Shown here one piece after another: positions 41,096 through 52,610 of a DNA stretch of 64,000 nt. The DNA is from Tretioscincus oriximinensis (lineage: Eukaryota; Chordata; Lepidosauria; Squamata; Gymnophthalmidae). The stretch lies in NCBI GenBank assembly GCA_022410635.1, contig JAJVDF010000654.1:101985-165984 (forward strand). Reading direction: 5' to 3'. The notes beneath the pieces were generated by a model. That model was given only the letters and a program-made list of their open reading frames with translations, made no database searches and was not told the origin of the DNA. A program made the translations under genes and the position numbers. Each line of letters opens with the position of its first letter. Within the stretch, counting starts at the first letter, position 1.

Positions 41096-42090
41096 GCTGC
41101 AAATCCTCAGAATACTTCTTCCTTGATAGTATTACTTTTTTTTTCATTTTCTTAACCACCAAAAATTCCTGTAGAACTTTCCTCAAATAATCTGCAACGT
41201 TTTAAGTGGTTGCACTAATAGTTCCCTCCATCCCACGGTCATTTATGAATGTTGTGTGTCACTCAGAATGGTTGTGATGCCTCTGGAAGCCTGTGAAGAA
41301 TCACACCTTTAACAATGTGTTCAGGAAGTGATTTATTGAACAGCTTTGCAACAGGCAGCTTATAATCAGAACTGGAGCAACCAGTGGACAAAATGCTGCT
41401 CTCGTACAGCAAATCCCTGAGACCCCTGGCCAATTAGCAGCCAGTCCTCACCCTTTCCGAGATGTTCCACAAAATTCAGCCAATGAATGCCCGGATTCCC
41501 AATATTCTAAATGTTTAACCTCTAATAAACAACCAACAGTCATTTGCTGGAGCTGAGTGAAACCTTCACTATGCCTTGACAGACATTTTTATCCCTGACA
41601 TTTTATCCCTTCACTATTATCCCTGACAGACACGAACTTATATTGTCAATATGAAGTAAATAAATAAAAAAAACCACTTCCAATGGTGACTACCCAACCT
41701 TGATAAGGTGCCATTAAGTTAAGCCCAACTCCTAGATGAATGCATGGAAAAATCTATAAACTTTTCTTGGCTGCAATGGAAAAGCAGACCCACGCCCACA
41801 GCAGGTTTTGAAACAGTTTTAGAAAAAGGGGACAATATTGGACTGTTTGGTTTCTATTGCAAGCTGTATTGCTACATGCAGGTCGAATACAGACCCATTG
41901 TCAGTGTGTGCAGACCCCAGGTGGAGCCACCACTGCAGACAGGGTCCACATGGCCATGCTATCACAGTGGCAAACAGTACCTGCATGACCCCGCCACTGC
42001 AGGCCCTGCCACTGCAAGCAGGCCTCTTGCAACCCCGCTGGCACCTCAGCAAGCAGACCCTGAATGGGTTAGGATTAGATCCTCCTGTCA
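41096..42090. other. No recognisable element (1 kb)
   Basis: Includes a 131-codon frame (41744-42139) rich in Pro, Thr and Ala without motifs; the C-rich repeats of its DNA explain the composition. Confidence 0.35.
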
Positions 42091-42096
42091 TTCCCA

Positions 42097-42590
42097 GGCC
42101 CCCTCCAGGAGAACTGTTGAAATCTGGAATTTATTTTAAATCCGGAATAGCCCAGTTGCCCGCCCTCACCTTTCTGCACTACCACAATGAGGAGATGCTG
42201 TATCCATGGGGTATTCCTGTTCCATTGCACCCCCAAGAACCCGTGACAATCTTCTAATTGATTGCTCTTCTCCCTCCCCTCATATGTCTGAGCTCTAGTG
42301 TGCATGTCTTGCCTTGAAACACAACCACATGCACATGCCTTGCCTCATATCCTGCCCGAATTCTCACCTTTTCCTGCCTGCTCCTGTATGTGTGGGTCAT
42401 ACCAGTTTTTTTCAGAGAAGAGAAGCCCGCTTCAACAGCAGCTTGTAACAACTATCAGGAAAACCAGGGGCAATGGGGCTTTTCAGTGAATGGATTGCTG
42501 AAACTGTGTGAGCACTTGAGGTAGATTCATCTTGATGTAAACCATCAGCTGTAGAAATTCCTCATCGGGATGCAACCCCACACTGTGTCT
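42097..42590. mobile_element. PIF/Harbinger-like non-autonomous element, copy A
   Basis: ggccccctccaggagaactg, ggaatttattttaaatccgg, ccctcccctcatatgtctga and ctatcaggaaaaccaggggc match copies B (47066) and C (52137). The right end is degraded. Confidence 0.55.
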
Positions 42591-42649
42591 CATTCAGACC
42601 TTTCAAGCACTTCATTTCCTACCTTTTCCTTGGCACAATGTTTATGGAG

Positions 42650-42950
42650 GTTTTGCTAGGCTTCGTCATGCATCCGGAAGAGATGCACGGGAAAGAAATC
42701 TCCTATTGCGGATCTTTTCCGTCTGCATAGCGAAATGTAAGCTGCCTTCCCCTCCCCCCCCTTGCATTGTCAGGCTGGCCGGTCATGTGCAGCTCAGTTT
42801 TCTGCATTCTTCGAGGCAGCTTCGCGCCAGCTCCATGTGGCTCCAGATAGAGGTATGGCTCCTCTTTTTCCCAGAGAAATACTCAATCGCTTGTGGATTG
42901 TGGATTTCACTCTCTTCCTCCCTCTGTGTGGACATACCCTAATTCTGCTT
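42650..42950. repeat. Family W copy
   Basis: cctattgcggatcttttccg, ccagctccatgtggctccag; shares the motif set of 13395-13775 and ends tgtgtggacatacccta. Confidence 0.35.
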
Positions 42951-43661
42951 AGATGGGTCAGCCTAAATATGGAAGCAGCCCTGTTGAACAGTAGGAGAAT
43001 TGGTCCTCTTCTATGGAATTACAGTGAAATCTCCGCCACACTAAGCTCTAAAAATTCTAATTTAATTTTTGAAGAAGGNGCAGGAAGAATGGGCCGTTAA
43101 ATGAACACGATCTGAGCATAGGAAGGCTGTGAAATGCTTCACCTAGAACTTTGGAAAGTGACTGGCGGCCACAAGGGCAGCTGGCGTGGGTGGGGGAAGT
43201 TTGAAGCTCCTCCTGCTGATGAAAGCTGCCTTTGAAGCCTCTGTACTGCCATATCGACTTCAAAGGAAGGTCATGAACCCGCTTTCAGTACAGAGAAGAA
43301 CTTCGGCTGTGTCCAGCCACNCCAGCCATTAGAAATCGGATGGAATCCTGACAGGAAACATTATTATCCCTAAGTTGCTGTCTTTTTAACTGGTTTTAAT
43401 TGCAACTCAGCTGTAACAAAATGAAACTAATAACAATTGCCAAACTGAGAAATACATTTATTTATCTCCATCCTTTTCTCCTCTCCTTGGCTTACTTTTA
43501 CACCTTCTATAGCTTCCTGGTGTAGTCCAGGNAGAAAAAAACTGGATTAAACTAGATTTTCTTGACCAAGACCCATTCCACATGTGTTAAAAATCCACAA
43601 TGGTTTCAAAATCCAGAACAACCCAACCATGGGTCCAGGTATGCTTTAAAAGAAAAAGTAT

Positions 43662-44560
43662 TTTATTATTAATTTGGTATGCAATACACGTTTCTATCCC
43701 ATACAGTATAAAACATGAATCGTTTTGCAGTGAATAATGAGAAATAGTTAAAGGATCTGGGGATGTTTAGTTTGCAAAAGCAAAGACTGAGAGGAGACCT
43801 GATGGCTGCCTACAAATACCTGAAGGGCTGCCGCAGAGCAGAGGGATCAGCCTTGTTCTCACTAGCACATGGAAGGACTAGAAACAATGGGATGAAACTG
43901 CAAGGGAGGAAATTTAGATTATATATCAGAAAAACCTTCTGACAGTCAGGGTGATAAACCAGTGGAACAGGTGGCCACAGGAGGTAGTGAGTTCAGCTTC
44001 GCTGGAGACTGNACAGTCATCTGTCTGGGATGGTTTAATGGATCCTGAATTGAGCAGGAGGTTGGACTCAATGGCCCTGGAGGTCCAACTCTATGATTTT
44101 AAGCTTCTGTTATTTTACAAATAGGTTGCATATTCAGGTAGTTTTGTATAAAACATAGAAACCAGCAAACAAAGAGGGAATCTCCCCCCATTCTTCTTTA
44201 TCCCTCCAAAGTGTGATTTGATCACACTTTATCTGCAGCATCTTCCTTATGCCATTACACAATATGTTTTTGTTTGTTATTTCTTTATAGTTTCTTTCAG
44301 CTCTTTTCTCATGTCAATGCTGGAGTTGATGCCCCAATAATCTATTTCTATTTTCTTTTATTATTTCAAATCCTAGTTGCTCTATGATATAGTTATGCCA
44401 TCTAGGAATATTCCAGGATTTTATTTTTTTCCCCAGTTTGCTACAATCTGTGATTGGGCAGCTAATAGAAGTTGGGTTCTGATATATCTATCTTCTATAT
44501 GAATGTTTGCATCTGCTAGTATTAGCAGTATACAGTCTCTCTTTGGCCAGGTTACGTGCG
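43662..44560 (-). mobile_element. L1 3' end, interrupted by CR1
   Basis: Same L1 3'UTR and ORF2 end as 33345-34500: tattattaatttggtatgca, gcagcatcttccttatgcca, ctacaatctgtgattgggca. Left (43662-43735) and right (44119-44560) halves are separated by a CR1 copy. A family X fragment precedes (43590-43650). Confidence 0.65.
43736..44118 (+). mobile_element. CR1 LINE 3' end (ATTCTATG type) inside L1
   Basis: gatctggggatgtttagttt, gaggagacctgatggctgcc tac, gctgccgcagagcagaggga, ggatggtttaatggatcctg, ending ccaactctatgatttt. It matches 61960-62335 closely. Confidence 0.75.
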
Positions 44561-44889
44561 TTCCAATGATTTCCAATCACACTTTCGCAATGGTCTGTAA
44601 TCCCATCACCTTGCATGTCCAAGAATTTGTCAGTTCTCCTGCACTCTTCCCAGGGCCTTCTCAAGATTCGCTTATTTTCCCTCCGATCGTACATCCTCTT
44701 GCAATATCCTTCTCACAGTACACAGAGGCATAAGAACGGGAATTTGCAATATACATTTCAAGTAGATTTGTGAGTATCACCACAATATGGTGGGTAGATA
44801 GAGTAAATGTAAGCCTTCATGCAAAAGTTGAGCTTGTAAGCAACTCTGGGTCCTTTTGAGTGAGAAGGGGGCAGGAAAAGACAACGATG

Positions 44890-45420
44890 AAGCAGAGTTG
44901 GTTTTTATTCCCTGCTTTTCTCAACCTGAAGGGAAATAAAGCAGCTTCCATAGGCTCAGTTGCTTAGGAATCCGTCTCTCGCCTGGGAGATGGGGTTTCG
45001 AAGCCCTGTGTTGGAAGTAGGGAGGGGTGAGCACCTTCCACTAGCTTGTAGCTCTAGCCAACCCAGCTATTCGAAAGCATGAATTGCAAGAAATTGCAAC
45101 TGACTGCAAGTAGATACATGGGAACCACCAGAGCCTGGTGGGGAAGATAGAATGTGAGCCTTCGAGCAAAATATAACCTTGTAAGCCACTTTGAGTCCCT
45201 TTGAAAGGTGAGAAAAGCGGGGTATAAGAACCAAGTTCTTCTTCTTCTTCTTCTTCTCTTCATAACAGACACTTTGTGAAGTATGTGGGGCTGAGGGAGC
45301 TCCAAAAAACTGTATCTGATCTGGGTTCACCCAGCTGGGTTTGGGGGGGCGAGTGCATAATTGAACAAGGAGGTTTTAAGATAGGCCTGCGACACCCTCC
45401 AACTCATCCGTGCATTCCCT
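44890..45420 (-). mobile_element. Sauria-type SINE, minus strand, split by another SINE
   Basis: Left piece (44890-44950): ggaaataaagcagcttccat. Right piece (45246-45420): gtgaagtatgtggggctgag ggagctcc and ggttcacccagctgggttt. In the uninterrupted copy at 63615 these two pieces are adjacent. Confidence 0.7.
44951..45245 (+). mobile_element. tRNA-derived SINE (TTC-tailed) nested in Sauria-type SINE
   Basis: ggctcagttgcttaggaatc (A box), gagatggggtttcgaagccc (B box), gaaccaccagagcctggtgg, gaaaagcggggtataagaac, (TTC)n. Very close to the 29765 copy. Confidence 0.8.
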
Positions 45421-45896
45421 CATGGGGATGGGCAAGTATTTTTGACATTAAGAAGATGGGTTGAAACTTTAATGGCTGCTGCATTTTCATGCTGATGTTT
45501 CAGCCTTGCATTTCGTGGTGAAATAAGACTGGTATCACCCAGGAATGCCGCGCCATGGATTATATTTTTATACTAGTAAGGATCTGTTTATAAGCTTTTG
45601 AAAATTCTTTCTTGGAGCTACTGTTCTTGCCTTTGGATTTCACTAAGCTCTAGAAACAGCTGCATTCCAAAGTATTTATAACCGTCTTCCAGTTCTAACT
45701 CTGGAATCTCTAATCTTTCATTAACCTAAAACTTACCCATTTTACTAGTTTCGCCATAGTTTACATAGGATATTAGTCACGTGGGGATATGCGATGTTGG
45801 TTCATGGGTGGCCCTCTATACTTCCTAGTTAGCATATACATTACACGGAGCCTACAGCTGTCTGCTCTACACAGCAACCAAATAATATCAGGCCCT

Positions 45897-45995
45897 GGTC
45901 ACACATATGCTTTTAAACCATCTTCAGGCCTGTTTTTTTCTTGTCTAGTCCGGTTCTTCAGGACAAAAGACGGTTTTCAAATATGTGTGGACAGC
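45897..45995. mobile_element. Palindromic MITE, family V
   Basis: cacacatatgcttttaaacc atcttcaggcctg is mirrored by ggttcttcaggacaaaagac ggttttcaaatatgtgtg. Confidence 0.6.
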
Positions 45996-45999
45996 TCAA

Positions 46000-46455
46000 G
46001 GAAGTTGACGACCCCGTGTGCAGCAACAGTGAAAAAAGCAAAATCAATATTAGGAGTAATTAAGAAGGGAATTGAAAACAAGTTGCGAAGTGTAGTTTTG
46101 CCTCTTTACAAATCAGTAATGAGGCCACATTCAGAATACCATGTACAATTCTGGTCACCACATCTCAGAAAAGATATTGTGGAACTAGAGAAGGTGAAGA
46201 AAAGGGCAACAAGAATGACCAACGGGCTGGAGCACCTTATGAACCCAGGCTATAACGACTGGGCCACTTCAGCCTTGAAACAGAGTTTTTAAGAGGTGAT
46301 CTGATTGAATCGTATAAAATCTTGAATGGGCTGGATAAATTGTTTTCTCTGTCACACAACACTAGGTCCAGGGGTCATTCCTTGAAACTGAAGGGCAGAA
46401 GAGTGAGGACAGGCAAAGGAAAGTATTTTTTCACCCAGAGAGTCATTGGTCTGTA
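46000..46455 (+). mobile_element. CR1-like LINE ORF fragment
   Basis: One open frame carries AATVKKAKSILGVIKKGIEN and LPLYKSVMRPHSEYHVQFWS, typical of the CR1 reverse-transcriptase C-terminal part (thumb region). It continues through VELEKVKKRATRMTNGLE. Broken near 46290 by a stop. Confidence 0.75.
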
Positions 46456-46464
46456 GTATATTCC

Positions 46465-46620
46465 AAATCTACTTTCTTTTGAATAGCTGACTAAGCAAGA
46501 GCTGAGGCCAGTAGAGGGCGCCCACCCCTCTCCGTGGCTGACACAGGCCTTCGAGAAGGGATTTCTCAGTTGAGAAATGGTCCCTTAGAGACTTTGCGCA
46601 TTCGTGCCTTGGTGGTTTGA
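46465..46620 (-). mobile_element. tRNA-derived SINE, 5' part
   Basis: ttgaatagctgactaagcaa gagctgag, ccgtggctgacacaggcctt cgag, gcgcattcgtgcctt (head). Tail absent. Confidence 0.55.
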
Positions 46621-46699
46621 TTGTCCTAGGGACACCTCCTTCTTCAGCTGGCTTACTGAAGGTGAGAGGTAACACAGCAATAATTTATTTTTAAAAAAA

Positions 46700-47060
46700 C
46701 ACACACACAAAACAAGATGATTCTCCTACTCTGAAGGCAGTGACAGTGCTAGTTCTCTGCTTCTGGATAAAATGGTGAAATGTCCCTGTGGCTGCTACTG
46801 CGCTCACAGTGCATGTTAATAAGGTGCCTTATAAACGAAGACACAGCTTACCTCCCTTGTGGGCAGGGACTCCCCACTTGCAGAATGGCTTCAGTGCCTT
46901 CTTTATATACTGCACATTATCTAGCAAGTCGACTCTCATAGTATCCGAGAGATGAACAAGACCCCAAAAAAAGACTTGTCTAATGACCTCATGCTGCTAC
47001 CTTTATCCTGTTAGTTTCTATAGTGCTATGACACCCCCTTGTTAGGTAATCTAGACCCAA
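46700..47060. other. No recognisable element
   Basis: No shared repeats seen. Confidence 0.3.
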
Positions 47061-47065
47061 ACTAA

Positions 47066-47812
47066 GGCCCCCTCCAGATGAACTGCTTAAATCCAGAATT
47101 TATTTTAAATCTGAAATAATGGCCCATCCATCCTCATCTTTCTGCGTTACCATAGTGAGGCGTATCCATGAGGGATTGTATTCCCGGTCCATTGCATCCC
47201 TAAGAACTCACTTGCACAGTCTCCTGATTGGTTGCCCTTTCCTCCCTCCCCTCGTATGTCTGAGCTCCAGTGCGCATGTCTTGCCATGATGCTCAGCCAA
47301 TTTGCATACCTTGCTTCAAATCCCAGCTGAATTCTTGCCTTTTCCTTGTGTTGTATGTGAACACAACATACCAACTTTTTTTTTTACAGGGGAAATGGAA
47401 GCCCAGTCCAATAGAAGCTTGAAAGGACTGTCAAGGAAAACCAGGGTAACAGGGCATAAGCACCTAAGAACATCAGACGAGCCCTGCTGAATGGGTCCGG
47501 AGCCCACCAAGTCCAGCCTTCTGTCTCACAAAATTGCATCTGGGCAGTCTGGAACAGAAGAAGGCAAAATCTTCAACTGTTCTCGACACCCTGCAAATGG
47601 CATTTCAGGAATCCTGCCTGTAACTCCATCTCAGGGTTGCATCAAGACATCCATCTTAGTAGCTATTTATACCTTTGGTGTCCATGAACTTGCCTAATCC
47701 CCTCTTAAAGAGCTTTTTAGCAAATGGATTACTGAAACTCCATAAGGACGTGAGGCGGAATCTTCCTGATGTTACTATCATTGTGGTAGCAAAACCCCGT
47801 CTGGAGGGGGCC
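47066..47812. mobile_element. PIF/Harbinger-like non-autonomous element, copy B, split by CR1
   Basis: Terminal repeats GGCCCCCTCCAGATG and, inverted, CGTCTGGAGGGGGCC, with TAA directly outside each end (47063-47065, 47813-47815). A 3-bp TWA duplication and GGCC-type ends fit PIF/Harbinger. About 500 bp once the CR1 fragment is removed; no transposase. Confidence 0.65.
47463..47712 (-). mobile_element. CR1-like LINE 3' end nested in Harbinger-like copy B
   Basis: agaacatcagacgagccctg, caaaattgcatctgggcagt, ccatgaacttgcctaatccc. The host element resumes at tttttagcaaatggattac. Confidence 0.75.
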
Positions 47813-47819
47813 TAATGCA

Positions 47820-48186
47820 ACTTTTAAAAAAAAAATACTGCATATTGTTTGGAGAACCTCATGAGTTATAGCTGCCTTCAAAATATTTTCTACTGGGATG
47901 AAAAGTGATGCTTCCCCTCCCTAACCCAAATCTTGTGGTGCATTATGCTCTCTTCTTCCTTCGGTAGCCAGTTTACTCTGGACTGGATGGACTTTCACTG
48001 CGTTTGTTTCGTTTGGATAGCATCCCCTGGGGAAGTGGGATTCGAACTTGGAGTGGGCCTGCTACAGCCACCCAGAGCTCAGTGAAGGCAGGAACTGTGG
48101 AGGGGGGCAGAGACAAAAACGTTCCCAGACTCCAGCTATATGGAGACAGAAAAATCCATTTTGGAAAACAAACTCAATCCCATTCT
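47820..48186. other. No recognisable element
   Basis: No shared repeats or coding motifs. Confidence 0.3.
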
Positions 48187-48349
48187 TTCCCAAACTGGAT
48201 AGAGAGCCAGTTTAGTTATCTTGTGGTTAGAATGTTGGGACTCTTACCTTCAGCTATGCATTCTTACATGAAGCCAGATGAGTGAACTTGGATTAGTCAC
48301 AGTTTTGGGGAGTTCTTTTAACCCCTCCTACTTCACAAGAGGGTGTCAG
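48187..48349 (+). mobile_element. Sauria-type SINE, diverged
   Basis: agagccagtttagttatctt gtggttaga (tRNA-like head), tgagtgaacttggattagtc acag, and cctcctacttcacaagaggg tgtc. It runs into GAA repeats. Confidence 0.6.
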
Positions 48350-48575
48350 AGGAGAAGAAGAAGAAGAAGAAGAAGAAGAAGAAGAAGAAGAAGAAGAAGA
48401 AGAAGAAGAAGAAGAAGAAGAAGAAGAAGAAGAAGAAGAAGAAGAAGNAAGAAGAAGAAGAAGAAGAAGAAGAAGAAGAAGAAGAAGAAGAAGAAGAAGA
48501 AGAAGAAGAAGAAGAAGAAGAAGAAGAAGAAGAAGAAGAAGAAAGAAGAAGAAAGAAGAAGAAAGAAGAAGATGG
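48350..48575. repeat. (GAA)n array, about 225 bp
   Basis: About 70 GAA triplets with one N at 48448 and, at the right edge, GAAA-type interruptions. It starts inside the purine-rich segment of the SINE at left and ends at a CR1-like fragment. Confidence 0.95.
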
Positions 48576-48660
48576 TTGCCAGGATGTTCCACATTTGGAA
48601 TATTGTGCACAATTCTGGTCATCACAACTCAAAAAAATATATTGTGGAACTTTCAAGTCA
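48576..48660 (+). mobile_element. CR1-like RT fragment
   Basis: ttccacatttggaatattgt gcacaattctgg matches the H-x-E-Y-C-x-Q-F-W part of the CR1 ORF. Confidence 0.6.
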
Positions 48661-48799
48661 ACTTAAAAAAAACTAAGTCCCCGTTTGTTCATGCAGTGGT
48701 GTGCATTTTACAGCCTACGTGCAACACAACAGATGTCTCTAAAACACATTTCTGGACCCATAACTTCATGGCAGACAAAAAGGGGAAGAAATGGCACTT

Positions 48800-49150
48800 G
48801 ACATACTGCTGAATGGGGCTGGAGCCCATCTAGTCCAGCATTCTGTCTCACACAGTTGCCTACCCATTGCACCTGGGCAGTCTGAAGCAGAAGAAGGAAA
48901 CAATTTTTCTCCATTCCTCTTTTCTACCCTGTGCATGATTTTATACACTTCAATTATATCACCTCTCCAATGCTGTCTTTCAAGGCTGAAGANGCTCAGA
49001 CNTTGCAGCTGGATTTCATAAGGAAGGCGCTCCAGCCCCTTGATCATTTTTGTTGATCTTTTCTGTACCTTCTCTATTTCCACAATATCCTTTTCGATAT
49101 GTGGCGACCAGAATGATACACAGTATTCCTCACCACAGATTTATAAAGAG
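48800..49150 (-). mobile_element. CR1-like LINE 3'UTR and ORF end
   Basis: agcccatctagtccagcatt, then a deletion directly to tctaccctgtgcatgatttt and the inverted ORF end with atcacctctccaatgctgtc and ctgtaccttctctatttcca caatatcc. Confidence 0.7.
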
Positions 49151-49169
49151 GCAAAACAACAGATCAAGC

Positions 49170-49295
49170 TAATCCACTTCTGTTAAAGTGGATTAAATCA
49201 GGTAAATGCAAATCAGGTCTACTTCCCAAAAGAAAACCCAGTTTAAACTCATTCTTCAGGATTGAAGAAGAATTAAAAGTAAATATGTGACCAGA
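49170..49295. mobile_element. Palindromic MITE, family V (diverged)
   Basis: aatcaggtctacttcccaaa ... agtttaaactcattcttcag gattgaagaagaattaaaag; the left arm is decayed. Confidence 0.4.
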
Positions 49296-49299
49296 GCCT

Positions 49300-49990
49300 T
49301 GGCTTCCTTATAAAATATGTCTTGATACGCAGCTGGTGGGAGAAACAACCGAAGGGAGCCATCCCGTCTCCATCGCCACCATAGTCAAAGAACTGGAATC
49401 TTCCTTGTTATCAAAACCTGCAAATTCCCCTCAAGATAATCATCAGAGAAATATTTTGCCATGATTGTACTATGGTCTTTTTTTTNCCTTTTTCTTTTCG
49501 CTGTTCTAGAGTTAGTTGGCAGCCAACGAAGGGAAGAGGCGGGAGTTGGAAGGATGGGGGGGCAGTAAAGGAGTCTGGGAAGAAGGAACAAAAGATTTCT
49601 TTGTGGTAGAGTGAAAGAGGGGGAAAAGAGGAAAGCATCACCAAATGCCCAGAAGCCATGTTTGTAACAAGAGAACTATTCTCACTGGTTCTTAAAAAAC
49701 AACTTGGAGCAAAAAAGAAAGAAAGAAAAGAGCCTGGCTGGGTTAACCCTTCGTGGAGGCGACACAACNAAGTGTACGAGGAAGGTACCCAATGCTGTGG
49801 CTGCGTCCAGATTTTGCAACGTTGACTTCAGAACGAGGAGAAAACGCGCCGTCCTCTTCTACAACCCCATTTTGGACATTCGGAAACCTATTCCTGTGCA
49901 TTTCAGTTTACTGTACCTTTCTGAAGGCCACGTTATTTGTTCGTTCATTATTTCTCTATCAATCCTGATCTACACCTGAAGGTCTCAGGG
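49300..49990. other. No recognisable element
   Basis: GA-rich patches only. Confidence 0.3.
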
Positions 49991-49994
49991 TGGA

Positions 49995-50265
49995 ACACAA
50001 TAAAATGGAATCGTTGAATCACAGAGTTGGGAAGGACCTCCAGGGTCATGGGGTCCAACCGCCTGCTCAATGCAGGATTCACTAAACCATCCTGGACAGA
50101 AAATGGCTGCCCAGCTCCTGTTTGAAGGCTTCCAGTGAAGGAGAACACACCACCTCCTGTGGCCACCTGTTCCACTGGTTTATCACCCTGTCAAAACATT
50201 TTTTTTCTTGATATCTAATTCCTTGCAGCTTCATCCCATTGTTTCTAGTCCTTCTGTGTGCCAAT
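49995..50265 (-). mobile_element. CR1 LINE 3' end (ATTCTATG type)
   Basis: gaatcacagagttgggaagg acctccaggg, ttcactaaaccatcctggac, ggccacctgttccactggtt and ttctagtccttctgtgtgcc. Very typical CR1 3' end. Confidence 0.85.
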
Positions 50266-50527
50266 GAGAGCCAGCTTGGTGTAGTGTTTAGAGTGTTGGA
50301 CTCATACCTGGTAGTCTCCCGGTTTGATTCCCTACTCCTCCACGAACGCCAGCTGGGTGACCTTGGGCCAGTCACAGTTCTCTGAACTCCCTCAGCCCCA
50401 CCTACTCCACAGGGTGACTGTTGTGGAGAAAGCCACGAAAGCTTTGAGCGCCACCCCTATGGTTGGCTGCCCTGAGACCTTAGGGTATAGGTTGGGATAC
50501 AGGTACAAATAAATAAATAAATAAATA
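50266..50527 (+). mobile_element. Sauria SINE, full length
   Basis: Head gagccagcttggtgtagtgt with B-box-like cccggtttgattccc. Body gctgggtgaccttgggccag tcacag and agccccacctactccacagg gtg. 3' end gggatacaggtacaaataaa with (TAAA)n. Diagnostic of the squamate Sauria SINE family. Abuts a CR1 end. Confidence 0.85.
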
Positions 50528-50599
50528 CTCTGTTTGTGGCTGGACTAGACAGGGTCAATAAGCCACTTGTAATTTGAATTTGTATTTCATTTGCCACAC

Positions 50600-50765
50600 C
50601 AGATTTTATAGCAGTTTACAGGGAGTCGAGAAGAGGGGAAGGTTTTCCCTCCTTCTGCTTGGGAGTGCTCAGGGCCAATTGGTGGGCAGAACTGTGTGAG
50701 GCAGGTTGCTGGACTAGATGGGCCCTGGCCCCATTCAGCAGGGCTCCCCTTATGTTCTTATGTAG
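50600..50765 (+). mobile_element. CR1-like LINE 3'UTR with tail
   Basis: gggagtcgagaagaggggaa, ggactagatgggccctggcc, cccttatgttcttatg. Confidence 0.7.
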
Positions 50766-50867
50766 CAGTTTGGGGTTTAAAATCAATGATGTAATTTGGC
50801 TAGAAACAGTGAAGGTCTTTCTGTGTGAATGACATTTTAGCCATTGCTAAGATGGAAACGAGTCATA

Positions 50868-51095
50868 AGAACCTAAGAGGAGCCCTGCTGAATGGGGCCA
50901 GAGCCGTCTAGTCCAGCAACCTGCCTCACCCAGGTGCTCACCAATTGCCCCTGGGCAGTCTGGAGCAGAAGGCGGCAAAATNTTCACATGTTCTCGATTT
51001 CAGGAATCCTGCCTCTTCCCACATCCCAGATACCCTTGGTGTCCATGAACTAGTCTAAACCTGTCTTAAAGCTATCCAGACTGCCAGCTACCCNA
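50868..51095 (-). mobile_element. CR1-like LINE 3'UTR, minus strand
   Basis: agaacctaagaggagccctg, ccaattgcccctgggcagtc, acctgtcttaaagctatcca. With the previous entry it forms a tail-facing pair. Confidence 0.7.
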
Positions 51096-51099
51096 TAAG

Positions 51100-52130
51100 G
51101 CAATGATATCTGACCACCTGAATGATTTGACATTCCCTCACAAATCATCATGGGGATGGGGTGAAAGATAAGGGATCTTATTTTGACAGCAAACTATCCA
51201 ATAGCATTTGGTAGGAGGGGCTACTCTTCTTGAGAACGATTTAAAAAAATGGCCACCGAATGAATGTGTCATGTGCAGAGAAAATTTCATTCGTCAGAAG
51301 CTGACAGATCAACAACATTCGGAATGTACCATATTGTAAAAGTATAAACAAGGCAAATGGTAAACTGGTGACCCAGAATATTGGAAAATCCTGGAATAAA
51401 TAAGTACTATATGGATGCAGCCCCAATGTGTGCAGGCCCCTCAGTTAAGGCTGCCTTTGCCATTGTAAATATGTTCTAGGCTGGTGTTGGTTCCAAATGG
51501 GGGCAGCATCCAAATGGTTGTGGTCTTAGCTATCTCAGAGTCATGCTGTAATCCTTCTTGGCAAGTCTCTGTTTTTGAGAATATGCCATAATAAGACCTA
51601 GTGCAGAAAGGCATGAAAATAAGTGGTGACCAGAGGAGGATCTGTGCCATCTCCATATCTGCATCGTCCTTTGTATAAGAAAGCCGAGGGATATTCTGGG
51701 GCATGTGGGCAGGGTGGGATGACAGGCTGCGCACTGATTACGCCTTTGCTTTCGTAAATCAGGGGTCACATGGGATGCCTGGGCGTGCATCTCAGCAGGA
51801 CTCTGAAGGCAACTTAGGAAATCATGTGGAACCATAAATGCACCAACCCCCTCCACCTCCAGCCATCCCCTTCATCTGCCCCTCCTCTGTGCCTCTAACC
51901 ACAGAGGCTGAAAAATCTCTGCTTTTGCAAGATGTACTGCAGTCCCCTGGGGTGTTTGCAATGGCACACTTCCACGCGCATCAGCCCTTCCTCTTCCTGA
52001 GACATGCCGAACTCCTGGCCAACATCAATGTCTTTATCTCTGAGTACAGATAGTTTCACCTGTAGCTCGAAGGCTTTTAGTAGCATCCAAAATGCATAGG
52101 GGAGGTCTTAGTTTCAGCATTTTCAGAGAA
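51100..52130. other. No recognisable element (1 kb)
   Basis: No repeats shared with the rest of the window; frames lack motifs. Confidence 0.3.
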
Positions 52131-52136
52131 CACTCA

Positions 52137-52610
52137 GGCCCCCTCACGATGAGCTGTTTAAATCCGGAATTTATTTTAAATCCNGAATAATGCTATCCAT
52201 CCTCATGTTTCTGTATTACTTCAGCAAAGAGCTGACATATCCATGGGGATTACATTCCCATTCCNTTGAACCCCTGAGAACTCATGTGCACAGTCTCCTG
52301 ATTGGTTGCTCTTCTCCCTCCCCTTGTATGTCTGAGCTCCAGTACATATGTCTTGTCTTGAATCCCAGGGACGTTCACATGCCTTACCTCAAACACCCGC
52401 TGAATTTTCTTCTTTTGCCACCTCTTCATGAATGCGCAGGCCTCCTGGGGGACGAAGTCCGCTCCAATAGCAGCTTGTAAGTACTATCAAGAAAACCCGG
52501 GGCAAAAGGGATTTTTAGCAAATGGATAACNGAAATTTCTGTCAGTGTCTCAGGCAGAATCTTCCGGACGTAACTATTGTGTGGTAGCAAAATCTCATTT
52601 TTAGGACCTC
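52137..52610. mobile_element. PIF/Harbinger-like non-autonomous element, copy C
   Basis: ggccccctcacgatgagctg, ggaatttattttaaatcc, cacagtctcctgattggttg, agcaaatggataac and gtgtggtagcaaaatctca. Right terminal repeat is decayed. Confidence 0.55.

Noticed and set aside
41280..41560. Possible LTR (tttattgaac, aataaacaacc)
   Set aside because: No TG...CA ends, primer-binding site or paired copy could be recognised.
48278..48676. 132-codon frame of Arg/Lys runs
   Set aside because: GAA array translation crossing an N; upstream part is SINE sequence.
50266..50345. Second tRNA-like sequence
   Set aside because: Head of a Sauria SINE.
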